A DNA stretch of 64,000 nucleotides from Achromobacter sp. UMC46 (GTDB lineage: Bacteria > Pseudomonadota > Gammaproteobacteria > Burkholderiales > Burkholderiaceae_B): positions 155,495-219,494 of the forward strand of contig NZ_LZZS01000014.1 in NCBI RefSeq assembly GCF_014170335.1. The letters run 5' to 3'. The position numbers were made by a program, and so were the translations under genes. Shown in pieces: positions 1-9,811 of this stretch. Under the pieces are notes generated by a model that was not told the origin of the DNA, did not search any database, and saw only the letters and a list, made by a program, of their open reading frames with translations. How positions within the stretch are numbered: position 1 is the stretch's first letter; each line of letters starts with the position of its first letter.

Positions 1-1767
1 GAAATCGACGGCAAGTTGAATGGCCCCGTCGATATCGGCCGCGAAGTCGTGCTGGCCGGCGTCGGCCAGTTGGGCACCACCACGCTCTACCCGACCGCGG
101 TCGTCTCGCCCGGCAATGATGGCTCGCCCATCGGCACGCTCACCATCAACGGCAACCTCACCTTCGGTGAAAACACCGTCTATCGCGTGCACGCCGATCC
201 GGCCAGCAGCGCAAGCGACCGTATCCACGTCACGGGCGTGGCCTATCTGGATGGCACGGTCGCGCACGTGGGCCCCGACGGCAACTATGCACCGCGCACA
301 ACCTACAACATCTTGACGGCGGACGGCGGCATTCAAGGCAGGTTCACCGGCGCATCCAGCGCGTATGCGTTCCTGACCCCGACGCTCAGCTACGACACGA
401 AAAACGCCTTCATGACGCTGACGCGCAACGACGTGCCGATCGGCAGCATCGGCGGCACCGACAACGAAAGCAGCGTGGGCGGCGCGCTGGATCAGGAAGA
501 GCCTCCGGCAACCGGTAACGGCTCCTCGTCGGCCGGCAACGGATCCTCGTCCACGGGCAACGGATCCTCGTCCACGGGCAACGGATCGTCCTCGACGGGC
601 AATGGCTCAACGGCAACCGGCAACGGATCTTCGGCTGCAGGCAATGAATCGCCTGTGCTGGAAAGCGGCAGTACGGCGGCCAATAACACGGGCGCCGGCC
701 AGGTGACCGCGGCGGTCCTCACCATGACGCCGGGCGAAGCGCGCGCGGCATTGAAGATGCTTTCGGGCGAAGCGTACGCCAGCACCGCCAGCATCCTGCA
801 AAGCCAGGCGGACACGGTGCGCACGCTGCCGCTAAACCATTTGCGCGGCAACCTGGACGCGCCGATGCTCGCCGGGCGGCCGACGGCCCAATTGGGCTCG
901 CCGTCGGCTGACGCGCTGCCGCAAAACGGCGCATCGCCGGTCTGGGCGCAAGCGTTCGGCAACTGGAGCACGTTCAACGGCGACGGTAACGCGTCCAGCG
1001 TGAGCCAATCGGCCGGCGGGCTCTTCGTCGGCGGCGACGGCGCGGTGGGCAATGGCTGGCGATTGGGCGGTGCAGTCGGCTATATCGGCAGCCACAACTC
1101 GATCGCCGACGTGTCGTCGCGCACCAATGTCGACAGCTACACCGCGACGCTCTTCGGTGGTCGGAACTTCCAGGCTGGCCCGGGCAGTCTCCGCTTCATG
1201 GCCGGCACGGCCTACACCTGGCACGACATCGAGGCGAAACGCGATGTGGCGGCCGGCAGCCTGAATCAGCGGCTTGAATCGTCCTATCACGCCTCGTCGA
1301 CGCAAGTGTTCACCGAACTGGGCTACAACCTGCCGGTGGGCGATGCCTACACCATCGAACCCTATGCCGGCCTGGCCTGGAACCAGTTGCGCACGCGCGA
1401 CTTCAAGGAATCGGGAGGCTCGGCCGCGCTGCACGGAACGGGAAGTTCCGACGACGTGACGACCACCACGCTGGGCCTGCGCGGCGCATGGCAATTCGGC
1501 TCCGACCAGGCGCCGGGCCGACTGACCGCATCCCTGGGCTGGCGCCACGCGATGGGCGATGTGAAGCCCAGGCAGGAACTCGCGTTCGCCGGTGGCAGCA
1601 CGTTCTCGGTGACCGGCGTGCCGATCGCGCGCAACGCCGCCGTGCTGGGCCTGGGCGCCGAAATGGCCATCACGCGCAACACGACGGCAGGCATCGCCTA
1701 CGACGCGCAGTTCGGCGGCGGCAACCGCCAACAGTCGGGCCTGCTCAAGCTGGCCATGCGCTTCTAA
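1..1767 (+). CDS. Autotransporter, C-terminal part (5' end outside window)
   Basis: The reading frame is open from base 1, so the gene starts upstream. The N-terminal part seen is a Gly/Asn-rich beta-helical passenger end. It is followed by a low-complexity linker of six 7-residue GNGSSS(T/A)-like units (bases 514-639). From about base 937 (SPVWAQAFG) to the end, roughly 275 residues form a typical type Va autotransporter barrel with alternating strands. The last residue is Phe (LAMRF), the usual BAM recognition end. In this family the barrel inserts in the outer membrane and exposes the passenger at the surface. The passenger's function cannot be told from this fragment. A clear terminator follows the stop codon. 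Confidence 0.9.
   Translation, partial: EIDGKLNGPVDIGREVVLAGVGQLGTTTLYPTAVVSPGNDGSPIGTLTINGNLTFGENTVYRVHADPASSASDRIHVTGVAYLDGTVAHVGPDGNYAPRTTYNILTADGGIQGRFTGASSAYAFLTPTLSYDTKNAFMTLTRNDVPIGSIGGTDNESSVGGALDQEEPPATGNGSSSAGNGSSSTGNGSSSTGNGSSSTGNGSTATGNGSSAAGNESPVLESGSTAANNTGAGQVTAAVLTMTPGEARAALKMLSGEAYASTASILQSQADTVRTLPLNHLRGNLDAPMLAGRPTAQLGSPSADALPQNGASPVWAQAFGNWSTFNGDGNASSVSQSAGGLFVGGDGAVGNGWRLGGAVGYIGSHNSIADVSSRTNVDSYTATLFGGRNFQAGPGSLRFMAGTAYTWHDIEAKRDVAAGSLNQRLESSYHASSTQVFTELGYNLPVGDAYTIEPYAGLAWNQLRTRDFKESGGSAALHGTGSSDDVTTTTLGLRGAWQFGSDQAPGRLTASLGWRHAMGDVKPRQELAFAGGSTFSVTGVPIARNAAVLGLGAEMAITRNTTAGIAYDAQFGGGNRQQSGLLKLAMRF
514..639 (+). repeat. Six 21-bp tandem repeats coding GNGSSSx
   Basis: Six consecutive 21-base units each encode a heptad of the type GNGSSST. 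The second to fourth units are nearly identical in DNA; the first and last two are diverged. They form a flexible linker between passenger and barrel. Because a unit is a multiple of three, gain or loss of copies would keep the frame. Confidence 0.85.
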
Positions 1768-1823
1768 GCAGAACGCCCTGAGGGGCGTTGTTCCGTTGTT
1801 CAGGACCTAGGCAGGCCAAAAGA

Positions 1824-1858
1824 AAAGCCCCCAGCAGTTTGACTGCTGGGGGCTTTCT
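1824..1858 (+). terminator. Rho-independent terminator of the first autotransporter gene
   Basis: A perfect 14-bp inverted repeat (1824-1837 and 1843-1856) with a 5-base loop has the arm AAAGCCCCCAGCAG and ends in a short T run. It lies about 57 bases after the stop codon. Confidence 0.9.
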
Positions 1859-2049
1859 AATTTTGGTTGGCAGCCCTCTCGTGCCCTTCGCACCGCAGAT
1901 TGGCAGAGGAAATTTCTCCAAGCGGATTGAGCCATTTCATACACAGCGCAATCGCGCCCGCCGCCATCCTTTCTACGCGCGACAAGCTCGCGCCTAACCA
2001 TGCGTACTCCCATTCATCGCAAGCCCCCACTTCCCAGTGGATAATCATC

Positions 2050-2460
2050 ATGCACACTTTTCCTCGTCCTCAGCCTGCTCTACCTGCGTCAAGCTACCCG
2101 CAGGGCGCCAGTGCCGTTCCGCGTAGCCTGCCCCAACCCGCAGTGCTGACCACCCATCAATCGAGTCCCCTGTGCAGCGCGGGCGCGTCTCTGCCCGGCC
2201 CGGTGTCTACCGCGCTTGCGGAGTGTCGTTCCAGCAGTCTGCGCGCCTGGCGCAACTATTGCGGGTTGTCCATACAGACACTGCACCGCCGCACCCATAT
2301 GCATATGGTCACGCTCACAGCCTTGGACCACGGGGACGTCGCCTTGTGCGAATGGACTGTCGGCATTCTGGCCATTGCGTTGCATGTGGAACCGTGGCAA
2401 CTGCTCAAGGCCCAGAACGAGGCCTTGCAGTATCAGACGCGCGCAGCAAAAGTAAGTTAG
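2050..2460 (+). CDS. Small XRE-like helix-turn-helix protein
   Basis: A 136-residue protein. Residues 1 to about 60 are rich in Pro, Ser and Ala and look disordered. Residues from about 64 to 120 align along the whole XRE/HTH_3 pattern: LRAWRNYCGLSIQTL, then a recognition-helix region, a GDVALCEWTVGILAIALHV segment and a closing WQLL. The usual Gln/Ala of the second helix and the arginines of the recognition helix are poorly conserved, so DNA binding is inferred from the pattern only. The start at 2050 is the first ATG after the upstream terminator; no convincing Shine-Dalgarno is visible, so the start is uncertain. It sits between two autotransporter genes and converges on the second, which suggests a local regulatory role, but this is inference. 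Confidence 0.6.
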   Translation: MHTFPRPQPALPASSYPQGASAVPRSLPQPAVLTTHQSSPLCSAGASLPGPVSTALAECRSSSLRAWRNYCGLSIQTLHRRTHMHMVTLTALDHGDVALCEWTVGILAIALHVEPWQLLKAQNEALQYQTRAAKVS

Positions 2461-2497
2461 GCATTTGGCTTTCGTCTTTCATCATCGCTGAACTGAA

Positions 2498-2531
2498 ACA
2501 GGGTCAAGACCGCAAACCGTCTTGACCCTGT
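2498..2531 (-). terminator. Inverted repeat ending the giant autotransporter gene
   Basis: A perfect 13-bp inverted repeat (2498-2510 and 2519-2531, arm ACAGGGTCAAGAC) with an 8-base loop lies 20 bases past the stop of the minus-strand autotransporter gene. The T run is short. It could also stop transcription coming from the small HTH gene. Confidence 0.7.
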
Positions 2532-2551
2532 CGCCCATGACTAGCCGGCGG

Positions 2552-5500
2552 CTACCAGGAGTACTTCACGCCGATCTGGCCGCGAGCGCCCGTGTAGTTG
2601 TTGCTACCCGCTTCCAGCCCCAGGCTGCCGTATAGGCTTACCGCCTTGGTCACGTTCCCCTGCACCCCGGCTTTGAGTTCCACCCGGTTGGCAGGCAACT
2701 GTTCGCGGACCACTTCGCCGTCGAAACTTGCCCGCTGGGAAGAAGGGCCGTTCCACCAGTTCACTTCGGCAAAAGGACGCATCTTGGACATGCCGTGATC
2801 GTCGTCGATGTTGCCTTGCAAGCGCACGCCTACGCGCGTTGTGACACTGGTTTGGGACTGCCCCGTCACCTTCGTTCCGGTATTCTCGGTGTGATCGTCG
2901 GCCCGGTAGTTCGACAGGATCGCTTGGGCTTGCGGCTGTATATACAGCTGCCGAGCCCCGTTCTCATAGATCTTGAACGAGTAGCCGGATTCGACCGAGG
3001 TTGTCGCGGCGCGGGAACGGTACTTCTCTTTTTCAAGGCCTTGACCGTTGACCGAGTTGTCATACCGGCCCAACATCGCCCAAGTGTCCACGTACGGGCC
3101 ACTGATCATGTCCTGATGGCCATACCACGTTCCGTATACGCCGACGTTATAGCCTTCCACTTTGCCGCCAGCCTCCAACCCGCTGCTGCGCGCCGTGCTG
3201 CTGCTGGTGCCATAAGACGCCATGGCACCCATACGCAGGGAGCCTTCCTTGCCCACATTGAGCCGCAGCACATCGCTGCCGCCGTGGATCAGATTGCTGT
3301 TGGAACGATCCTTGATGGAACCCACGCCATTGCGGCTGTCTTGCCCGCCAGAGATGCGCAGCCAGCTTGACGCGTCAGGCGCGCCTTCACCGCCGATTGC
3401 ATTCGGCGCCTGCCCTTGCCGATCCCGCAACGTGTGGTATTGCATCGTGGTGGCGGCCAGCTGGTTGTTCAAGTACGCGCCCACCTCCGGGCGGTAGCTT
3501 GGCGTCACCGGCTGGACCGGAGTACCCGGATCCGGATCGGGCGCGGGGCCCGGAGGTGTCGGCGGAACGGGCGGGACCGGCGCGTCCTCGGTCTTGGAAA
3601 CCAGATACCAGTCCTGCACGTTGCCGCCATTGCCGCCCCGCGCCAAGCGGTAGTCATAAGCGCCAGCCGCGATCGTGCCCACGCCTTGGCGATAACCGTC
3701 CGATCGCGCATCCAGACGGAATGCGTCTGCCGTGGTCCCGGCGCCATTGCGGGTCTCGACCAGGCGGATGCCTTGGACGGTCTGCGCGCCGCTGCCGCCG
3801 GCATGTTTGATTACAAGGCCGGTATCACCCGTAGCCTGGCCACCATCCACCACCAGCTTGTCTGTCGCCGAACTGTCACCGCCCATATAGGTGTTCAAGG
3901 TCAGCGTGCCGCCATTACCCGTGTAGCCACCTTTGACCGCCAGCGCATTGCCGATCGAGCCACCTGCCAGGTTCACGTTGCCATTATTGACAAGACCGTT
4001 GGCAAGCGTGAACGTGCTGGCGGGCTGCGCGGACATACCCGCCATGGCATTCAAGGCGCTGACCGTTCCGTTGTTCACGACGTTGCCGTTGACCATGCCT
4101 GCCCCGCCCAAGGTGGCACCGGCGAAGACGTTCACCGCTCCCGCGCCAGCACCGCCCAGCGTGGCGCCAAGGTTTGCCGGATCACCGACCACCAGCGTGC
4201 CTGCCTGCACGAACGTCGAGCCCGTATAGGTCAAGCCGTTGCCGGCCGTGAGCACGCCTGCGCCACGCTTGAGCACATCGCCCGTGCCAGACACCGCATT
4301 GCCCAGCGTCCAGTCGCTAGCCGTATCCACCACGAGTGCCCCGCCGTTGGCCACGGCGGCGGTCCCCAGGTTCGCTGCGCGTTCAACGGTCAGAACCGTT
4401 GCGCTATTGGTCTTGAAAGTCCCCGAGAAGTTGGTGTTGTCGCCCGATGCCTTCACTTGCGCGGCATTGCTCAGGACAACATCACCCGCGCCGCTAATGG
4501 CGTTCACGAGCGTGCCGGCCGCGCCCTTCAGCTCCAGTGAACCGGCTGCGGCGATCGCGCCCGAGCCCAATCCGGCCACGTGGTCCAGCACGGCCGCAGC
4601 CCCGCTAAGAATGGAGGTTGTTGTGCTTAGTCCGGCATTTCCGCCATTGACCGCCAACGTGCCGCCCGCCAGATTCAGAGAGCCGGCTCCGGTCAGCGAG
4701 CCTGCAGAGGCCCCGCCCGCGAGGATGGTCAGCGAACCGCCATGCACATCCAGCACGGAGCCCGACTGGCCATCCAGCGAACCGATAGCCTGGGTTTTGC
4801 CATTCACATCCAGCGCCGACGCGTTCGCCAGATGAAGCACATCAGTGGCACCCATCGCGCCATTCGCATCCAGGCGCAATGTGCCTGCCACCACGCTGGT
4901 GTCGCCCGTATAGCTGTTAGTGGTATTGGACAGCGACACGATGCCGCTCCCCGCATTGATAGCCAGGTTACCCGACCCGATGATCTTGGCCGACATGTCG
5001 GCCGCGGCGCCCGTCGCCCCGGCATCTTGCGCCAACATCAAGGTCTTGCCGTTCTGCAGTGCCAGTTGCTTCAGGCCATAGTTCACGTACAAACCATCGC
5101 CCGGTGCCGTGGTCACACCGAAATCGTAGGTGCCCGTGGCGACCGTGCCGCCGCCTTGAGCAATGTCCACGCTTTTTGCCGCAGAGATAGCGTTTCCTGT
5201 CTGGTCTTGCAGCACCAGGGCACCGCCGCTGCCGACTGTGGTCGTTGCGGCAACCAGCTTCACGCCGATGTTGCCGTCGTCCTGCGTCAACAGATTCGCC
5301 GTGTTCGGCGTCCCTGGCGCGCTGGGGACATAGGGTGCAGGCACCGTGATGCGCACGTTCCCGGTTCCACTGGCATCCAGTACCGCCGTCTTTATCGTGC
5401 TTGCGGCAACCGTCGAATCCGGCAAGGAGGCGTTGAAAACCACCGTCCCTCCGCTGAATTTCAGCCCGCCGATTTGCTGTACGCCATCCGCCACGCTCGT

Positions 5501-8500
5501 CACGCTGCCAGCGCCCGCTTGAAGCGTCGCATTCTTGAGTGCGGCGGTATTGTCGCCGCCCAGCAAGAAGGTGCTGGCGCCCAGCGCCAGGGTGCCCGTG
5601 AAACTGGTGCCCGTAGCGGCGGCGTTGCCGGCTCCGAAAGCGAACGCATTGCCCGTCGTGTTGGTCGTGACGGTACCCGCGCCCTGCACGCGATTGTTCA
5701 GCATGAACGAACCGGTTGCAGGCGCCACGGCCAGCGTGCTGCCCGCGTCCACAGCGACCGTGTTGGTGTCGGTGCCCGTGTCGGAAGCCATCAGCGCCTG
5801 CTTCAGCGTCAGGGTCGAGTTATTCGACAGTTGCACGGTTTCAAAGCGCAGGATGGCGTTCGGGTCGTTATACGTATAGTTCGCGGCGTCAAAGATCAGC
5901 TTGTCGCCGACGCCCACGCCGCCGTCCACGGACGTGAAGCCTGCGTTGTTCCGCACCGTAAACGTATCTTGCCCGGTACCGCCGGCCAGCGTGCCGTTCA
6001 ATACGGACCCGCTCTTGAGCAGCGCCGTGTTGGTGCCATTTCCCAAGGCGACCAGACCCGTGATAGCGCCGGTGCTGTCGTTGACAAAGGCGTGGCCGCT
6101 GTCATCGAGTGCCACGGCCTTGGCGTTGACGCTGGCTGCGGTCAAGGTCCCGGCATTGGTCAGCACGCGCGGATTGCCCGCCACCAGCGTAGCGTTGGCG
6201 TTACCGGTCTGAAGCACGGTTCCTGCACCAATCGTCACATTGTTGGCGCTATCGATCCGCACGCCCGTTGCCGCTTGCGAACCCGTAATCGACATCTGTG
6301 TGCCCGCCAGCGACAGATCGCCGGTGGTATTGGCGTACACCCCGCTACCGTTGCCGGACACATCGATATTCCAGCCGGCCCCCAGCGCCAGGCTGCCGTT
6401 GGACAAGCCGCCGTCCTCTCGGGACAGGGATACGCCCTTGCCGCCGACATTGCTGGAGACAATGATGTGGCCATGCGACGCGGCATCCAGGTTGCTGGTT
6501 GACAGCAGCGCGGAGCCCGAGCCTTGCATCTCCAGCGTGGCGCCGTCCACCAATGCGCTACCCGCGGCGGCGCGGTTCAACACCAGTGTGCCGTAGGAAC
6601 CGCCCAAGCCGGTAATGTGCGTGGCCGGACCCACTGTGATTTTTCCAGCGTCCGCGCCAATCAGCACACCCGCTGCGCCGTTATTGACCGTGATGGTGTC
6701 GTTGATCGTCAATTGGGCGCCAGCGTGGGTGTAAATGCCGGCCACGCCATCGTCGACCGTGATGGTTCCGCGTACGCCGCTGCCATTGGCCTCGATCGAC
6801 GAACCCGCGCCCTGTACTTCAATACCCGTCCCGTCGGACAGGTGAATATTGCCGGCGTTGATCAGCTTGGCGCCGTTCTTTACGACGAATGCAGTGACGT
6901 TTTGCGCCGTCAGCACATTGATTGGCGCGCTATTGGTGAAGGTCGACAAGGCAGTCGCGATCGCGTTGCCCGATAAGTCGTACTTGGTGTTGTCCACCAC
7001 CGCGATGGTGGCGCCGTCGCTCAACGTCAGTGCCGCAGCGCCGCTCATCTGACCTGTTGCGCCCCCCTCGACCTTGATCGCCGTCGCCCCTTGGCCAGAA
7101 AGAAGAATGTTCAGCGAATCCAGGTTCGCCGACGACCCGACACCCGTCACCTGAAGAACCGTCGAGTCCTTGCCCGACGCAATCAGCGGAGCGCCGGCAT
7201 TGTTGTTGATCTTGGCGCCGTCTTCGATGCGGAACAGCGTCGAGCCTTGCGTCGAAACGTTCAGCCCGGTGACGGGCGCACTGTTGATATTCACCATCGC
7301 GCCGCTGCCATACGCGAAAAAACCGATTTGCTTCTTTCCGGACACGAAATTGACACTGCCGCCGGTCACATTGATCTTTCCTGAATTGCGGGCATGCACA
7401 CCAATTGCGCCATCGCCCGCCAAATTCACCTCGCCGTTAGAGAGCGCGGCCGTGGCGCCTACCCCCTCCGACCAAATGCCGTAGTTGCGCGTTCCCGACG
7501 CGGGGTCGGCGCCGCCAGCCACATTGATGATGCCGCTGTTCGTACCCTGCGAGGTCCGAGTCGGAACGCTGGTATTGACCTTCAGGCCGACGCTGTTGAC
7601 ACCGTTCAAATTGATCACGCCCGCGTTGGAGACGTTCGCGGCGTCGGTTGCCAGGATGGCGTCGTTCTCAAGCGGGATCGCCGAGGCGCGGCCGTTGACG
7701 TTGATGATGCCTGTTGCGGCGTTCGTCACCGAACCCGTGCCGAGGTTTACAAAAATGCCTTTGCTGCCCTGTGTCAGCGAGCCGATGGTAATGGTGCCTG
7801 CGTTGTTCAGCGTGCCCGTGCCCGTGACATTGACCCCCACCAGGGACGTGCCATTGCTGCGCACGTCGGAAGCCGCCTCCGGAGCGCTCTGGTTGTACTG
7901 CGGGCCGCGGCCAAGATAGATCGTGCTTCCGACGGCATTGGTAAACGTGCCGGCGGTCTTGACACCCGTCGTGGCGGTACCGGCCGAAGAGGTCGAGTCC
8001 GATATTTCTCCTACGCCCACATTCAGAATGCCGGCGTTCGTTCCGGCATTACCGCTATCGACAATCATGCCGACGGCGCCAGGCCCACCGATATTGATGA
8101 TGCCATTAGCCGCGTTGCTGATTGCCGATGCGCTCCCCGCCGCCCGCATGCCATAGTCCAACGAACTGTTCACCACAGGAGTCCGGGGATTGACGTTACC
8201 CGTCGATCCGGCCAAGTACCCCAGGTTGACCACGCCTTGATTGGAAGCCGTTGAATTGCTTGCCGCGTACATTGCATACGAGACGCCCTGGCCCCGCATC
8301 GTCGACAACGCGCCTTGGTTGACGACCGCGCCCCCATTGTTGGCCAACATCACTGCGCCGACATACGAGCCGGTTGCGTTGACGCCGACAGCGTCAATCC
8401 TTGCGCCCGCGTCGATTCGCCCCAGCGCCTTCGCGCCCGACGCCTCGATCACTGCCCGATTGCCGATCGGTGCATAGACTTCATCGGTCAAGTCCGATGG

Positions 8501-9472
8501 GCCATTCAGGTAGGCGACCTGTTGGTAGGAAGTGGTATAGGCAAAATTGAACGCGGCGTCATAGCCCGATGGACTTAACGCGCCGGATTGCAATTTGCCG
8601 ATAAGAAAGCTGTTGTAGGCCCGCAGGTCCGCCGCATTGTTGACGCTGTGGCTTGACCCATCGAACGCCAGGAAAGAGCCCTTATACGCAAAAGTCTGCA
8701 ACGTTGACGTCGTCCCTCCCGGCGTGGCCTGCGTGGTCAGATCGCCCAGCTGAACCCGGTTGGTGCCTTGCCAAACAATCGTGCTGTTGACGCCGCCACT
8801 GCCATCCGCCTTGAACAGCGAGGCGTCTTTGACCGCCATGCTAATCAGGTTGGCCGCCGAGTCCGTGGGACCTGCTGTGCCGATATTGACATTCAGCGTC
8901 CCGCCGGTGGCGTCGACGCCGCCAATACGCGTGCCGATGTACTGATTGCCATTAACAGGGGTATTCAAGGCGACTTGGGTGCTCGCCAACGAAGAGTCGG
9001 AGAAATTCGCGTTGTCGTAGACGGCCATGGTGCTGATGCCGCCCACAATAGGGTCCGGCACGGCCAGGTTCACCGACTTGAAGCCCACATTGATCTTGAG
9101 CGAGGCGGGGTCTGCCGGATTCACATACTGCCCGCCCACTACCACTTTGCCTGCCGCGTATAGCGCGCCAGCCGTGGTGGTCGAGGCGCCTGACTGGCCA
9201 AATGGAATCTGCGTGCCCGAACCGGTCAGCGTCAGCGTCGCGCCGCCCGACACGGTGGTTGCGCAGGCGGCGCCGTCACAATTGATGGGGTCGAAATTCG
9301 GTATCACCGCGGCATAGCCGGCAGCAGCCGACAGGTTTGCAACAACCAGCGCGACGCCCGTCTTACTCAAGACAGATCGCGTCCCACCTTTGCCATGGCT
9401 CTTCGCAAACTCTGCCACCGCAACCCACGTGCGGGTTGATTCATTGAAAATGCACCGATAGACCTTATTCAT
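2552..9472 (-). CDS. Giant pertactin-type autotransporter (2306 aa)
   Basis: Type Va secreted surface protein. The N-terminus (MNKVYRCIFNESTRTWVAVA) is an extended signal peptide region (ESPR), followed by a hydrophobic segment ending near residue 53. The passenger of about 1900 residues is Gly/Asn/Ala/Thr-rich with many short beta-helix repeats. It includes typical autotransporter-associated strands such as NGLTYTGSTFVQAGTLVVG. A Pro-rich stretch (PPVPPVPPTPPGP) near residue 1965 precedes the pertactin-like junction and a barrel of about 275 residues ending in YSW. It is probably an adhesin or biofilm factor, but nothing in the passenger identifies a ligand. I saw no RGD motif or protease triad. 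The start is ATG with GGGG five bases upstream. A G8 tract lies in its 5' region. Confidence 0.93.
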   Translation of the reverse strand: MNKVYRCIFNESTRTWVAVAEFAKSHGKGGTRSVLSKTGVALVVANLSAAAGYAAVIPNFDPINCDGAACATTVSGGATLTLTGSGTQIPFGQSGASTTTAGALYAAGKVVVGGQYVNPADPASLKINVGFKSVNLAVPDPIVGGISTMAVYDNANFSDSSLASTQVALNTPVNGNQYIGTRIGGVDATGGTLNVNIGTAGPTDSAANLISMAVKDASLFKADGSGGVNSTIVWQGTNRVQLGDLTTQATPGGTTSTLQTFAYKGSFLAFDGSSHSVNNAADLRAYNSFLIGKLQSGALSPSGYDAAFNFAYTTSYQQVAYLNGPSDLTDEVYAPIGNRAVIEASGAKALGRIDAGARIDAVGVNATGSYVGAVMLANNGGAVVNQGALSTMRGQGVSYAMYAASNSTASNQGVVNLGYLAGSTGNVNPRTPVVNSSLDYGMRAAGSASAISNAANGIINIGGPGAVGMIVDSGNAGTNAGILNVGVGEISDSTSSAGTATTGVKTAGTFTNAVGSTIYLGRGPQYNQSAPEAASDVRSNGTSLVGVNVTGTGTLNNAGTITIGSLTQGSKGIFVNLGTGSVTNAATGIINVNGRASAIPLENDAILATDAANVSNAGVINLNGVNSVGLKVNTSVPTRTSQGTNSGIINVAGGADPASGTRNYGIWSEGVGATAALSNGEVNLAGDGAIGVHARNSGKINVTGGSVNFVSGKKQIGFFAYGSGAMVNINSAPVTGLNVSTQGSTLFRIEDGAKINNNAGAPLIASGKDSTVLQVTGVGSSANLDSLNILLSGQGATAIKVEGGATGQMSGAAALTLSDGATIAVVDNTKYDLSGNAIATALSTFTNSAPINVLTAQNVTAFVVKNGAKLINAGNIHLSDGTGIEVQGAGSSIEANGSGVRGTITVDDGVAGIYTHAGAQLTINDTITVNNGAAGVLIGADAGKITVGPATHITGLGGSYGTLVLNRAAAGSALVDGATLEMQGSGSALLSTSNLDAASHGHIIVSSNVGGKGVSLSREDGGLSNGSLALGAGWNIDVSGNGSGVYANTTGDLSLAGTQMSITGSQAATGVRIDSANNVTIGAGTVLQTGNANATLVAGNPRVLTNAGTLTAASVNAKAVALDDSGHAFVNDSTGAITGLVALGNGTNTALLKSGSVLNGTLAGGTGQDTFTVRNNAGFTSVDGGVGVGDKLIFDAANYTYNDPNAILRFETVQLSNNSTLTLKQALMASDTGTDTNTVAVDAGSTLAVAPATGSFMLNNRVQGAGTVTTNTTGNAFAFGAGNAAATGTSFTGTLALGASTFLLGGDNTAALKNATLQAGAGSVTSVADGVQQIGGLKFSGGTVVFNASLPDSTVAASTIKTAVLDASGTGNVRITVPAPYVPSAPGTPNTANLLTQDDGNIGVKLVAATTTVGSGGALVLQDQTGNAISAAKSVDIAQGGGTVATGTYDFGVTTAPGDGLYVNYGLKQLALQNGKTLMLAQDAGATGAAADMSAKIIGSGNLAINAGSGIVSLSNTTNSYTGDTSVVAGTLRLDANGAMGATDVLHLANASALDVNGKTQAIGSLDGQSGSVLDVHGGSLTILAGGASAGSLTGAGSLNLAGGTLAVNGGNAGLSTTTSILSGAAAVLDHVAGLGSGAIAAAGSLELKGAAGTLVNAISGAGDVVLSNAAQVKASGDNTNFSGTFKTNSATVLTVERAANLGTAAVANGGALVVDTASDWTLGNAVSGTGDVLKRGAGVLTAGNGLTYTGSTFVQAGTLVVGDPANLGATLGGAGAGAVNVFAGATLGGAGMVNGNVVNNGTVSALNAMAGMSAQPASTFTLANGLVNNGNVNLAGGSIGNALAVKGGYTGNGGTLTLNTYMGGDSSATDKLVVDGGQATGDTGLVIKHAGGSGAQTVQGIRLVETRNGAGTTADAFRLDARSDGYRQGVGTIAAGAYDYRLARGGNGGNVQDWYLVSKTEDAPVPPVPPTPPGPAPDPDPGTPVQPVTPSYRPEVGAYLNNQLAATTMQYHTLRDRQGQAPNAIGGEGAPDASSWLRISGGQDSRNGVGSIKDRSNSNLIHGGSDVLRLNVGKEGSLRMGAMASYGTSSSTARSSGLEAGGKVEGYNVGVYGTWYGHQDMISGPYVDTWAMLGRYDNSVNGQGLEKEKYRSRAATTSVESGYSFKIYENGARQLYIQPQAQAILSNYRADDHTENTGTKVTGQSQTSVTTRVGVRLQGNIDDDHGMSKMRPFAEVNWWNGPSSQRASFDGEVVREQLPANRVELKAGVQGNVTKAVSLYGSLGLEAGSNNYTGARGQIGVKYSW

Positions 9473-9611
9473 TGCCGCCCCAATTTACGGAAGAAATTAC
9501 GGATCTTGCTGAGCCCTCGCGAGGCTTGAAGACCGGCGCACCTAGCGCCCTCGTGGCCGACAGATAGGCAGCCATCGTGGTAAGAATCGTCCTTTCGAGC
9601 CCTGGGAGGAC

Positions 9612-9637
9612 TAGGAAACGGATCCAACAGGGGGGGG
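9612..9637 (-). promoter_or_regulatory. C8 tract and BvgA-like heptamer upstream of the autotransporter
   Basis: On the minus strand a run of eight C (9637-9630) is followed 11 bases later by TTTCCTA (9618-9612), about 140 bases before the start codon. TTTC(C/T)TA is the heptamer bound by BvgA in Bordetella, and C tracts in fim promoters vary in length by slippage. A single heptamer and a tract of eight could occur by chance, so this is only a candidate. Confidence 0.3.
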
Positions 9638-9778
9638 AAATTTCCTCAATTGATGCCGTCCGCGTAGGGGGATGCGCATGGGGTGTGGGGTGTGGAGTAT
9701 TCAGAGGGCCGCACTTGCCGGGCGAGTGGACGGCGTTCTTCTCGGACGTTGCATCCGAAGCCGCATTCCCTACAGACG

Positions 9779-9811
9779 AAAAAAAAGCACCGCGATCACT
9801 CGCTGGTGCTT
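9779..9811 (-). terminator. Terminator of tRNA-Lys
   Basis: Read on the minus strand, AGCACC-A-GCGA pairs with TCGC-G-GTGCT around a GTGA loop, followed by eight T. It lies 34 bases past the tRNA 3' end. Confidence 0.85.

Noticed and set aside
4742..6502. A 586-codon frame antisense to the giant autotransporter
   Set aside because: It mirrors the repetitive passenger sequence and lacks ribosome site or domain pattern.
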